Positions 8,698 to 19,092 of a stretch of DNA of 64,000 nt are shown in pieces. A program made the position numbers and the translations under genes. Below the pieces are notes generated by a model that was not told the DNA's origin, searched no databases, and saw nothing but the letters and a program-made list of their open reading frames with translations. The stretch's first letter is position 1. Each line of letters opens with the position of its first letter. Source of the DNA: Defluviitaleaceae bacterium (GTDB lineage Bacteria; Bacillota; Clostridia; Lachnospirales; UBA5962). Location: the NCBI GenBank assembly GCA_009787355.1, contig WRGD01000151.1, forward strand, positions 1-64,000, read 5' to 3'.

Positions 8698-11600
8698 ATG
8701 AAAAGTTTTTTAGCTAAACTTTTAGTAACTATTTTTTTTGTCGGGTATATAATACCTATTTTTAATATTTTTTATGTTTTTGCACAAGATCCAGTTGTTA
8801 TACATAATAGAGATGACGGTATGCAAGTTGGTGGTACAGCTACTTTGTCTCCATCTGTTATAAATACTGTTCCTGTAGACCAAATGTATTTTACCGTACC
8901 ACTATCTGATTCTAGTGCTACTCCAAATTTGTATACTTTATCTTTTTGGATGCCAACGGCAGATGCAGCAACAACAGGTTATCAACGTATACAAATAGAA
9001 ATGGTGCGAAATGCAAATATTCTAGATTTTAGGTATAGAGTATTTAATCAAAATGGCAATCCTATTCCTTTTGCTAATTTTTCTGTTTTTAGTAATACAG
9101 AAGAGGACTTTTTAAATGTTCTTCCACCTGCAGCAGCAAATACATTTTTAGATAGACATCCAAATTTGCATATAAATACTGGAAATTTCGAAAATCCAGC
9201 ACATCCACTAAATCCAAATGACCCTCCAGCAGACCACCAATTTCCAGAAATCCCTAGTCAGGGTGTTATTGTATCTGACAGAAGTGGTACTAATATCGAT
9301 TATCCTGCTTTTAGAATAGACGGTTCTGGCGAATTTCAAAATGGTTTTTCTTTTAGGTTTGCAAATAGAGAAATACACGTAGTATTACAAAACAATACTT
9401 TGCATTTTGCAACTAGTGGTTTCGAACCTGGGTATATATATGAAATAGAACTTGAGAGAAATGGAACCCATATTAGAACATTAAATGTTGTTTCTGATTT
9501 AGATGTGGCAAATGTAAATATTATACCTTTTGCGAATGGTAATAGAACAATTTTACAACAAAACTACAACGAAATAACACCACCTTGGCCAAACAACAAT
9601 CCTGCAATTAGTAGTGAGCCATTTGTTAGCCTTACTACATTAAACAATAGTATGCCCTCTACTTGGCCGAGACTTAATAGGGAACCGATAGATAGAAGAC
9701 ATGGTTATAATACTTTTGAAAATATATGGCCTGGTGAAGAAGATGCAGGTAGTAGACTTATAGGTAATCCTCCTACTCAACAAGATAATGGCTCTGGAAT
9801 TATTTTTCAAATACCGTTACCTAGATTTACAAACCCAACTAGAGTTGCAGGTAATATTATTCCTTTAAATATAAATTTAGAATTTCCTAGAGTAGAAATA
9901 GAGGATATTTTAAGTGCTAATCCGAGTACTGTTTCAGTAGGTGGGGAAACAAGATTAGTAAGAGCTCATAAAATGAACGATGATTATATACTTGTTAGAG
10001 TTGATGATATTCCAGCTGGTTTTTATCTTCCTAATTCTGATATGTGGTTTTCTTCTCCATTGCCTTTTACTGTTGTTTCCACAGTAGTAAGAACAGCACA
10101 AGTAGAAGATGTGCATACATTTTTAAATTATCGTGTTAATAGAACTCCTGCAGGTTACACTATTACAATTATATCTCCTTATGATGTTCCAGCAGGATTT
10201 AACCCCCAGTATAGACTACTTAGAAACGTTGTAGTAGGTGATGAAATGCAGGCGGCAGGTCATGCACAAACACCCGGTCAAGTGCCATGGACAAATAGTA
10301 CAACTTTTGCAATTACAGACCCTGTTGAAAATTATTTTTACTATATACAATTTAGAAGAGCACCCGGAGCAAATATAATATCTAGCCAAAGGATTTTAAT
10401 CTCTACAGACCCAGAGGCTGCTTATATAGAAACACCATTGTTTTTTGAAGCAGAGGGTACGCACGAAAGAATCCCTGGAGATGTATTAGCTACACGTGGA
10501 AATTATGTTTTAAATCTAGCTTGGGATATGGGTTCAGAATTAGATATAGCGAGATTATTTAATAGGTACTCTGTAGAAGTTGGTAATTTTCATGAAATTA
10601 GTTTAGATTACGATGTTATTTGGGGCTTTAGTCCAAGTCAGATATATGAATCTATAGAAAACATGACAGCAACGGGAACTTTAACTACAATACGAGCAGT
10701 TTTGAGAATACCTAATACTGTAACTCTTCCTATGGTAGTTACACCAGAAATTGTTGCAAGTTTACCGTTTCAAGTAGAATACTTTCTTGTGAATAATGCG
10801 GGTGCTGTTTTACCAAATCCGTATATAAGACCAGAACAAGGTACATCACCTGCACTTGAGATACACCCAGATTTTAGAGGACCACTTGCAGAAAATAATA
10901 ATAATATTTTTAGAAGAGCTTTGCCGGGTGGAATAAGAGCTGGTCAGAGAAGTTTTGTGTCTAATATTGTATTAAATGTAGACACAATAAGGGCAGGTTC
11001 TATAGGTTTAGGCCCTCATCAAAGACCTTTTCAATTTCCATATACGTATTTTCTTAGAATTACACCAGTTAGACATTCTTTAGCAAATGGAACTTTACAA
11101 TCTTTGCCTGTAGAATTTCCAAGTGATTTTTCTTCTATTACAATATCTGACCATGATGGAATGCAAGTACCACCTCCGCAAAATTTAAGAACGGGTAACC
11201 CTGTTACATCACATACCCATGTTGGTCAAGAGGTAGACAGAGTTTCTTTTGATGTAAACTTTGGTATAGCTGTAGATTCTATACGAAACTTTGTTACTAA
11301 TTCACATGGGCTTATTTTTAATAACATGGTAGATGATATACAAATAGATATATCATTATATATATCTGAAAATGAAGCCATATTAAGAGATTTAGTAGCA
11401 AATACTTCTGGTGGTGATTGGGATGATGCAAATAATCAAATTTTAAATCCTAATGTAAATTTATTACCAAGACATAGATTTTCGGGTCTTGTAAGAGTTC
11501 CATTTATAGGCTATATACAAGATTATAAGCATCATATGTATTTTTCAAATTTGGGTGATGATATTGGTATGACAGTACCTATAGGGCAATATCCACAAGG

Positions 11601-14202
11601 CAATTTAAGAGATGCACTACGTAATGGAAATATAGTTGCAATAACAGGTATAAATGTAGAGCGTAGCGATTTACAAGATATTTTATTAGACACAAATTTA
11701 GAACCTGTAAATATAACTCTTACATTAGACGGATTAGATGAAAATCAAGAATATTTTGTAGTTTTAGATACGATTATAAGACAAAGAGGTAGTGCAATAG
11801 ATAATAACAATCAAGTACCTTTATATGTTGCAAATGCTTCTGTTTTTTCTAATCTTTCATCTATAATAACAGATGGTACTTTGCAATTGCCAGACGGAGC
11901 AAACCAATATCCATCAGCACCAAATTTACGAGTAGAAGATTATGGGATGGATTATGCTATTTTAGAATGGGACCGCATACCTTATACACCTAGTATGACT
12001 GATGGATATGCAGAAAGAATAGAATACGAGCTTATAAGAGTAAGAGCACCACAGCCTACAGTTAATTTTATGAACAATAGAGCTGATTTATCTGCAATAT
12101 GGCAATTACTTTATCCGCAGCACGCACCAATCCCTGCTAGTTTAACAGCTTTTAGAATGATAAATTCAAATGATGCTAGCAGAACCATACAAGCATTTGA
12201 TGGTTCTAATTGGTCAAATGCTCCTGCTACAGTAAATTATACATCTGAAACAACGTATAACCCTAATACGGGTGTTGGTGTTGTTTCTGTAAGAGATAAT
12301 GGTTTAGCATCTAACACAGCTTATTTTTACTATTTAAGAGCTGTACGAGTAATATATTTTAACGGTACAGAGGTAAGACGATTAAATTCTATATTTGCAA
12401 ATAATACTGTTACAACTACTATATCTGGTGCTCCTATCAATTTAGTCATAGAGGGTGGCAGGGAGTTTGATAGACAACGAGAAGTAATGATAAGTTTTGT
12501 TGCTCCAGTTGCTACTTTAGAAAATATAAGAAATAATAATATACGCTTTCAATACCAAATCCAAATAGATAATGGAGAATGGGGAGAACCACAATATTTA
12601 GATTCTAATTTTTTACTTGCGTCGGGAAATAACGAAAGACGAGAAATAACAATAAATGGTGAAGAAAGTTATCATCATTGGTTTTTATACCATATTAGAG
12701 CTGGGATAGAGCCAGGAAGATTACACAATGTACGTGTACGTATGGTACAAACATTAAACGAAGGTAGAAGTTATTCTATTTGGTCTAATACTGGTGTATG
12801 GCTTGCAGATACAGATACAGCTCAAAATGAAGAAGACCGTATAACAGGTGATTGGCTAGACCATCTTCGTGAAGAGCTTTACAAATTATTGCGTAGTCCA
12901 TATTTACGTATGAGAGATGATAACGGGGCTTTCCATGTTGTTTTAAGACCTAGCTTGTTTGCAGAAATGGTAAATAGTGCTGTAGGTGGTCAAATTGTAT
13001 TACCTTTTAATATGGCAACTCAAACTAGTTATTATATACCTGCTTCCAGTTTTATTACTTTTGTAAATAATGAACTTAGTTTTGTTATACAAGGTAATCA
13101 TATGCAGATTGTAATACCACATAATGCAATAGATATAAATAACAATGGAGCTATAATAAATGCAGTACAAGCATTACGTGCAAATCAAATAGAAGATTAT
13201 TTAGTAAGAGTAAATATAAACTGGAGTATAATGCCACAAATACATGGTTTAGATACTATTACACCAGTTGCTGATATATTATTTACCCTTGTTTCTGTAG
13301 ACGAAAATCTTGGTATTTGGGAACAGTATACTATAGAATATTTAGCAGATAGGATAGATGATTTATCTTCGCTAGAAATGTATGTAAATAATATAATAGA
13401 GGCAATAAGAAATGATGCCGACAATTTTGTACTTCAAAGACACACTTTAAATATAATAGAATATGCTGAGAGAGAATTTGTAGATACAGTTAGAAATAGC
13501 TTTAATAGTATACGTGCTAATAGACCACAACTTCCTGTTGTATTCGATTCTCCTCTTATGTTAAGCGTAAACAATAGTGGCGGTACATTATCTGCTGTAG
13601 AACCTTTCCATTTTGTAAACAATATGTGGGCAAGAGTTGCAACTAGCTTTAACAATGGTAGCTCTGTATTTGCCGCTCATCCAGGTTCTTTTGTTTTTAC
13701 TGGTAGAGAGATAAATATACCTGGTGTTGGGTCAGGTGCAGCAAATACGATGGGTATAGTTGCAAGACATGGATTAGATGAGTTTTTTAATGGTGCTGAT
13801 GGTGTCATAAATATAAACGACACTGCAACAAGAGGTATGCTTGTAGAATCTGTAGCTCGTATGTTAGGGGCTACTAGAGGTACAAATGCGAATACTTGGT
13901 TAAGAAATAATGGTATATCTCTTCCACCGGGTAATGCAAATATGCCAATATCTACTGGAGAAGCATTGCACATGATTATGCTTGTATATTCTGAAAGGCT
14001 TAATACACCAGTAGAAAACATACGTATTACAAATTTTGCACCTACAAATGGTTTAACTTTAAACCCTGCTTTTGCTACTTCGTTTAGGGCAGCTATAGAA
14101 ATAGGGCTTTATAGAGAAACAGACTTACAACCGAATGCCTCTATATCAATAGGAGAACTTTTAGATGTACTTACAAATTTAGATAGACTTATTGGTCTAT
14201 AA
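8698..14202 (+). CDS. Giant secreted protein with Fn3-like modules and SLH-like C-terminus
   Basis: 1834 aa. Residues 1-30 are a signal peptide (KSFLAKLLVTIFFVGYIIPI.., probable cleavage after VFAQ). The body is a chain of beta-rich modules; several look like fibronectin type III repeats (APNLRVEDYGMDYAILEWDR; TAYFYYLRAVRV). The last ~150 residues (GVININDTATRGMLVESVAR.., IGLYRETDLQPNASISIGEL) resemble divergent S-layer-homology repeats, suggesting attachment to cell-wall polymer. No catalytic motif was found. The ribosome binding site is a run of six G (8689-8694) just before ATG. It forms a tandem pair with the paralogue at 14324. Likely a cell-surface scaffold or adhesin. Confidence 0.75.
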   Translation: MKSFLAKLLVTIFFVGYIIPIFNIFYVFAQDPVVIHNRDDGMQVGGTATLSPSVINTVPVDQMYFTVPLSDSSATPNLYTLSFWMPTADAATTGYQRIQIEMVRNANILDFRYRVFNQNGNPIPFANFSVFSNTEEDFLNVLPPAAANTFLDRHPNLHINTGNFENPAHPLNPNDPPADHQFPEIPSQGVIVSDRSGTNIDYPAFRIDGSGEFQNGFSFRFANREIHVVLQNNTLHFATSGFEPGYIYEIELERNGTHIRTLNVVSDLDVANVNIIPFANGNRTILQQNYNEITPPWPNNNPAISSEPFVSLTTLNNSMPSTWPRLNREPIDRRHGYNTFENIWPGEEDAGSRLIGNPPTQQDNGSGIIFQIPLPRFTNPTRVAGNIIPLNINLEFPRVEIEDILSANPSTVSVGGETRLVRAHKMNDDYILVRVDDIPAGFYLPNSDMWFSSPLPFTVVSTVVRTAQVEDVHTFLNYRVNRTPAGYTITIISPYDVPAGFNPQYRLLRNVVVGDEMQAAGHAQTPGQVPWTNSTTFAITDPVENYFYYIQFRRAPGANIISSQRILISTDPEAAYIETPLFFEAEGTHERIPGDVLATRGNYVLNLAWDMGSELDIARLFNRYSVEVGNFHEISLDYDVIWGFSPSQIYESIENMTATGTLTTIRAVLRIPNTVTLPMVVTPEIVASLPFQVEYFLVNNAGAVLPNPYIRPEQGTSPALEIHPDFRGPLAENNNNIFRRALPGGIRAGQRSFVSNIVLNVDTIRAGSIGLGPHQRPFQFPYTYFLRITPVRHSLANGTLQSLPVEFPSDFSSITISDHDGMQVPPPQNLRTGNPVTSHTHVGQEVDRVSFDVNFGIAVDSIRNFVTNSHGLIFNNMVDDIQIDISLYISENEAILRDLVANTSGGDWDDANNQILNPNVNLLPRHRFSGLVRVPFIGYIQDYKHHMYFSNLGDDIGMTVPIGQYPQGNLRDALRNGNIVAITGINVERSDLQDILLDTNLEPVNITLTLDGLDENQEYFVVLDTIIRQRGSAIDNNNQVPLYVANASVFSNLSSIITDGTLQLPDGANQYPSAPNLRVEDYGMDYAILEWDRIPYTPSMTDGYAERIEYELIRVRAPQPTVNFMNNRADLSAIWQLLYPQHAPIPASLTAFRMINSNDASRTIQAFDGSNWSNAPATVNYTSETTYNPNTGVGVVSVRDNGLASNTAYFYYLRAVRVIYFNGTEVRRLNSIFANNTVTTTISGAPINLVIEGGREFDRQREVMISFVAPVATLENIRNNNIRFQYQIQIDNGEWGEPQYLDSNFLLASGNNERREITINGEESYHHWFLYHIRAGIEPGRLHNVRVRMVQTLNEGRSYSIWSNTGVWLADTDTAQNEEDRITGDWLDHLREELYKLLRSPYLRMRDDNGAFHVVLRPSLFAEMVNSAVGGQIVLPFNMATQTSYYIPASSFITFVNNELSFVIQGNHMQIVIPHNAIDINNNGAIINAVQALRANQIEDYLVRVNINWSIMPQIHGLDTITPVADILFTLVSVDENLGIWEQYTIEYLADRIDDLSSLEMYVNNIIEAIRNDADNFVLQRHTLNIIEYAEREFVDTVRNSFNSIRANRPQLPVVFDSPLMLSVNNSGGTLSAVEPFHFVNNMWARVATSFNNGSSVFAAHPGSFVFTGREINIPGVGSGAANTMGIVARHGLDEFFNGADGVININDTATRGMLVESVARMLGATRGTNANTWLRNNGISLPPGNANMPISTGEALHMIMLVYSERLNTPVENIRITNFAPTNGLTLNPAFATSFRAAIEIGLYRETDLQPNASISIGELLDVLTNLDRLIGL

Positions 14203-14240
14203 AAATTAAGTACGGTATTTGAAAAAATCATAAAGTAAAT

Positions 14241-14273
14241 ATAGAAGTGAAATCCTCACATTTTCACTTCTAT
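14241..14273 (+). terminator. Hairpin between the two giant surface genes
   Basis: ATAGAAGTGAAA pairs with TTTTCACTTCTAT, followed by a weak T-rich stretch. It could terminate or attenuate the first gene's transcript before the second. Confidence 0.55.
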
Positions 14274-14323
14274 TTTACTAAATTAATAAATATTAAAATA
14301 TAAAACGGAGGTGTTACTAAAAA

Positions 14324-17300
14324 ATGAGAATACCCAAAATAAAAAAAGTCATTGCTGTATTTTTGGCTATGACTATTTTTGCTGTTTATATGCCTTTTAC
14401 AGTTTTGGCAAATCCGCAAAATCCTATTAACTCAGATTTTCTTTCTATTGAAGATACCGCAGCCACTGGTTCTAGTGGTGCGTGGAATCCAAGATTAACA
14501 TGGCAATGGTTGCAAGATAGAGATGCAGCTGCAGGTCAAAATCCAGCTGATATTCATCCACCAGAACGTTTTAATATACATGTTAGAAATGCTACAACGG
14601 CGGGTCCTTTTACGGGTGCAACTATTAATTCTGACCCTCTTGTGTCCGTGCCTAGAACAGATATAGTTACACATACTGCAGATGTTCCGAGTATACCAAA
14701 TACAGTCGTAACACAGGGTAGTATATTTTCTTATATAGTTGTTCCGGAACATTCACATTGGGTAAATGTTCCCCCAACTGTTGAAAATCCAGCAGGGATT
14801 GCAATGATTCCGGTTAGACCTACAACAGAACAAGTTTTGGCTGTAAACAATTTAACAGGTAGGTCTCCACAAAGACTGTATATGACAGATATAGTTGTTA
14901 CAGAAATAAACACAAATGAACCAGGCATTACAATAGAATGGCATAATCCAACATTTGATGGTATGCAAGTTTTTGATGGTTATAGAATTAGCTTTAGAAG
15001 TAGTGGTAGTCCAAATTTTACAGAGTTAACAAGAATAAATCAAAACAGTTTTGGTGTAACAGTAGTAAGCCGAGGTGGTCGTTCATTTTGGCAATTTGAA
15101 ATACCTACTTTAACAATTGAAAATATACTAACAGTAGGTACAAACTACGATTTTAGAATAGAGCCAATGCACAGTAATAGAATTGTTACTAATTCTTTTA
15201 CTGGTGAAGGATATTTTAACTCTGGTCAATGGATTAGTATAGATGGTATAGAATATCAACTTGCTTTTGGTATAGGTAGAGAGTTTATAGTAGAAGGTAT
15301 CCACCTTGCCCCATCTCTTAGTCTTGTTCCTATAGGTAGTGATTATATATCTTTAAATTGGGATGTTCCTTTATCTGTAAATAGTCAAAATGGTCGTATA
15401 GAGCTTTGGAGTTCTACAGAAGAAGTGTTTGATTTTTCTATATTACCACCGGGAAGACTAGAAACATCTTGGGTTAATACTCCAGCATCAGAACTTGCAA
15501 GTTTTCATGTAATGAGAAGACCAACGGTACCGACATGGTTTATTATAAGGTATATTATGCCTGTTGGTGGACAGCCAGTTAATATTGGACCACAGAATCC
15601 GCCACCTTCTCCACATATGGTTTCAAATTTGGTGTTCTTCGACCCAAATTTCAACGATTTTATTGCATATAGACCGATGATAAGAGATTACGAAATACAT
15701 TCAAATGGTCAGCCTACTATACAATTAGCATGGGATTCATTTGTACGTAGAGCTTTTACAGAAGAAGAGCAAAATCTTGCAAGTCATAACAACGGATACA
15801 TAATAGACCGTGTTATGGAATATGAGTTTTTCGTTACAGACAATTTAGAACATTTACGAGAAATGATAGAATTTGCAAAAGAAAATATTATAACACCAGA
15901 AGAAGCCAATCTTATAATAAGTTCTTCTACTGTAGCAAATATGCCAACAATACCTGGCCCTTTGGCAGTACCTCCAACTTCAGCGTCTGGTGTTAATAGA
16001 TTTTCAAATGCAACTCAACAAATAAGTACATTTTTCAATTCTACGCAAGGACAGAATATGCCTATTGTTGCAAACAATGTTTATTATATAGGTATTCTTG
16101 CCAGAAGAGTTATAAATGGAGAAAGGTCTTTGCAAGTTTCACAAGCTGGTGAGATTGGTATTTTTGTACCACCTACAGACCCAGTAACTACAGCTCCAAA
16201 TGATGTACCAGTAAGAATACAAACGATAAATGGAGAGCCTAATATAACTCATAATTCTATAGGTATAGAATGGAATTTTGTATGGTATGAAGCATTCAAT
16301 CCTATTACAAACAATTGGTACGATAAAATAGGTATACAAAATGGTAATTTAGTTTTTGGTAATGTGCCAAATGCAATTAATTTATGGGAAAATTCTATAG
16401 CTCTACAGCCATACGATGTAGCACGTAATGCTATAATATCAGCACTTGGTACAGACCCTGGTGCAAATCTTGTAATTAGACAGATAGATGTAAATAGAGG
16501 TATGCCTGCTAGTTTTCAATTTCATGTAACACCTTTTACGAGTATTGGAGAAAATCCAGAAGAATATATAAGAACAATTCAAACGAACGATGCACCTTGG
16601 ACAGCTATACCGGGTCAAGGTAGTGAAGTGGAGAATAGTGGAAATCCTGCAAATCATAGGTATCATGTTTTAACAGAATTACAGCCAAATACAACGTACG
16701 CTATATTTTTTAGAGCAGTTAATACAAATGGTCCAGCTATGGGGCCGTCATATGTTTCAGGTACTACTATTATTACAAGACCAGGTTTAGTACCTACTCC
16801 AACATCTCCAATATTAAGTGTTGTTGAAACAACAGATAGCAGTATTAGACTAAGGTGGAACGGAAGCCTTGAAGATTTTAGGTATGAACTTTTTCACTCT
16901 ATGTTACTTGTAGATTATCCAACTGGTGGTGGTAGAGTAGCTATTACTCCAGAATATATAGCACAAAATGCACAGCAAGTAGGAGAGAATATATATTTAA
17001 CAGTAAGTGGTCTTTTTCCAAATACAACTTATCATTTTTGGATAAGAGCATTTAACTCAGAGGATGTATATTCTGGTTGGTCTAACCCAGCAACTGGTAC
17101 AACATTAACTTTACAACCACCTCCACCACCTACAGCAATAAATTTTGCATCTGCTACTAGTCTTAACATTTATAATTTGCAAAATTCTTCGGAGATAGAA
17201 CAAGGGCCATATAATATGATTTTGGAATTTGGTCGTATCCATGCCGATATAGTAAACACTGTCCCGGGACCAGCTAGAACAGCATACCAGTCATCGCCAA

Positions 17301-18844
17301 ATGATAGAGCTAATTGGCTTACTTCTAGTGGTTTACCTAATTCTACTCATCTTGTGAATTTCAGGGGATTGGTAGCGAACAGACGACACTATGTAAGAGC
17401 TAGAACACTACTTACAGTTTTCAGGCAAGGAACAAATATTGTATGGGAATATAGTTATGAATTACAAATATCGGATAATCCAAATTTTCTAGATGCTGTA
17501 AGTATAATATTACCAACACCAACACATACAGCAAATGTACCAGGTGAAGTGCTTGTAATAACAGGTGATTGGAATGTTGTATATCCATTTTGGACACAAA
17601 TGACCGACACAGAATTTGATAGTGATGTAAATCCAGATTTATTTCCATTGCCAGACCAAGATTTTTACTATATAGGACCAAATCCCGGTAATAATTTTAC
17701 ACTTACTTTCCGTATTCGTGGAAATGAAATAGGAGCAGATGGAAATAGAGATAATCAAGTAGACCAAAGATTTATATCTAGACTTGTAACAAATCGTGTA
17801 TTTAATTTTGATGTAGATGTGAGTAGTTGGAATGGACCTTTTCCTATAAGAAATCGTGTTGTAGAAATACCTTTTGGAGTTATAGAGGCTTTCAATGAAA
17901 GACAGATAGACTTAAATATAAATGCTGGAAGTTTATCTCTTACTATACCATATAATAGTATTGTAACAGATGAAGTTTTAAATATGCCAAATATTAATAG
18001 ATTTACTCCAACATTAATAAATCTTAGCGAAGATAATATTACACCTACAGGAGCTGAAAATGGTTTATTTACAACACCACAAAATTTAACTGTTTCGTTT
18101 GGTCGTGGCCCTAATGCTGTAAATATTTCTGAGTTTGAAAGACCAATAGAAGTAAGCCTTGCTATTCCACAGGCTCATAATGTAAATTCTTTCAACCTTT
18201 CTGCATATATAAACAATCCAAATAGTGGTGGATGGAGTAGAATGCCTAGTATATTTAATGCACCACTTGCTACACCAAATGTTCCAACTTTAGATATGCA
18301 AAGAGGAAATATTGTATTTAATACAAGAGAGTTAGGAGCGTATACAGCTATTAGTACAGCACCTGCTGTGGGTATAGCAGGACAGCAAACTCTCGAAGCT
18401 ATGCACCGTGTAAGTACAAATATTCGTATTACAGATTTGGCAAACTACGATGAAAATCAAGTAATACACGCAAACCAGTTTAACCAATTGGTTTATGCAA
18501 TTGCACGTGGCAATGATAGTGTTTCTATAAACACAGCATTAAATTCTACTAATATACAAAGCCTAGGGCGTTCGGGTATGCTTGTTAGTGGCAATAATGT
18601 ATCACAAGAGGCAGGTATATCTTCTCTTGTAAGGCTTTTTGAAGTAAGAGAAGGTAGCCCTGTAACATTCTTCCCAGGTGTAGCTCAAAGCTCTATATCG
18701 AATATAAATACAGCAAACCCTACATTTTTGGAAAATTTGCTAAAAGCTGAAGCCCTCGGATTCTTTAGAGTACAAAATATTGAACCAACAGAACCTATGA
18801 CATTTGGTGATGTTTTTCATATTTTAGATATAATTTTAAACTAA
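14324..18844 (+). CDS. Second giant secreted Fn3-like/SLH-like protein
   Basis: 1506 aa, a paralogue in layout of the upstream gene. It has a signal peptide (KKVIAVFLAMTIFAVYMPF, probable cut after VLA), Fn3-like modules (SLVPIGSDYISLNWDVPLS; SVVETTDSSIRLRWNGSLED; NTTYHFWIRAFNSEDVYSGW) and a C-terminus like that of its partner (YDENQVIHANQFNQLVYAIA.., MTFGDVFHILDIILN) that reads as degenerate SLH. No enzymatic motif recognised. The start follows GGAGGTG with a 10-nt spacer. The terminator at 18868 closes the unit. Presumed wall-bound surface protein acting with its neighbour. Confidence 0.72.
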   Translation: MRIPKIKKVIAVFLAMTIFAVYMPFTVLANPQNPINSDFLSIEDTAATGSSGAWNPRLTWQWLQDRDAAAGQNPADIHPPERFNIHVRNATTAGPFTGATINSDPLVSVPRTDIVTHTADVPSIPNTVVTQGSIFSYIVVPEHSHWVNVPPTVENPAGIAMIPVRPTTEQVLAVNNLTGRSPQRLYMTDIVVTEINTNEPGITIEWHNPTFDGMQVFDGYRISFRSSGSPNFTELTRINQNSFGVTVVSRGGRSFWQFEIPTLTIENILTVGTNYDFRIEPMHSNRIVTNSFTGEGYFNSGQWISIDGIEYQLAFGIGREFIVEGIHLAPSLSLVPIGSDYISLNWDVPLSVNSQNGRIELWSSTEEVFDFSILPPGRLETSWVNTPASELASFHVMRRPTVPTWFIIRYIMPVGGQPVNIGPQNPPPSPHMVSNLVFFDPNFNDFIAYRPMIRDYEIHSNGQPTIQLAWDSFVRRAFTEEEQNLASHNNGYIIDRVMEYEFFVTDNLEHLREMIEFAKENIITPEEANLIISSSTVANMPTIPGPLAVPPTSASGVNRFSNATQQISTFFNSTQGQNMPIVANNVYYIGILARRVINGERSLQVSQAGEIGIFVPPTDPVTTAPNDVPVRIQTINGEPNITHNSIGIEWNFVWYEAFNPITNNWYDKIGIQNGNLVFGNVPNAINLWENSIALQPYDVARNAIISALGTDPGANLVIRQIDVNRGMPASFQFHVTPFTSIGENPEEYIRTIQTNDAPWTAIPGQGSEVENSGNPANHRYHVLTELQPNTTYAIFFRAVNTNGPAMGPSYVSGTTIITRPGLVPTPTSPILSVVETTDSSIRLRWNGSLEDFRYELFHSMLLVDYPTGGGRVAITPEYIAQNAQQVGENIYLTVSGLFPNTTYHFWIRAFNSEDVYSGWSNPATGTTLTLQPPPPPTAINFASATSLNIYNLQNSSEIEQGPYNMILEFGRIHADIVNTVPGPARTAYQSSPNDRANWLTSSGLPNSTHLVNFRGLVANRRHYVRARTLLTVFRQGTNIVWEYSYELQISDNPNFLDAVSIILPTPTHTANVPGEVLVITGDWNVVYPFWTQMTDTEFDSDVNPDLFPLPDQDFYYIGPNPGNNFTLTFRIRGNEIGADGNRDNQVDQRFISRLVTNRVFNFDVDVSSWNGPFPIRNRVVEIPFGVIEAFNERQIDLNINAGSLSLTIPYNSIVTDEVLNMPNINRFTPTLINLSEDNITPTGAENGLFTTPQNLTVSFGRGPNAVNISEFERPIEVSLAIPQAHNVNSFNLSAYINNPNSGGWSRMPSIFNAPLATPNVPTLDMQRGNIVFNTRELGAYTAISTAPAVGIAGQQTLEAMHRVSTNIRITDLANYDENQVIHANQFNQLVYAIARGNDSVSINTALNSTNIQSLGRSGMLVSGNNVSQEAGISSLVRLFEVREGSPVTFFPGVAQSSISNINTANPTFLENLLKAEALGFFRVQNIEPTEPMTFGDVFHILDIILN

Positions 18845-18867
18845 AAATTTAAGCTATAATAATGAGC

Positions 18868-18902
18868 AAAAAAAGGACTGTCTAACGACTAGTCCTTTTT
18901 TT
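18868..18902 (+). terminator. Terminator of the giant surface-protein unit
   Basis: AAAAAAGGACT pairs with AGTCCTTTTTTT around a short loop and ends in a T-run. Confidence 0.88.
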
Positions 18903-18955
18903 GTTACCCATATTTAATATTCATAAAAAACAAAAAAATTTTTTTTAAAAAACTC

Positions 18956-18984
18956 TTGACAAAAAATATAATAAATAGTAAAAT
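18956..18984 (+). promoter_or_regulatory. Sigma-A promoter of the HTH regulator/peptide unit
   Basis: TTGACA (18956-18961), 17 bp, TAAAAT (18979-18984). Predicted leader about 100 nt before ATG 19093. Confidence 0.8.
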
Positions 18985-19092
18985 AATGTTATTAATAATT
19001 GCATTTTACATTAATATAAGATTTTATAGTTTTTTGATGTTCTATGCATAAATTTATTAAAAATTTAATTAAATAGAGCTAGGGGTGAATTA

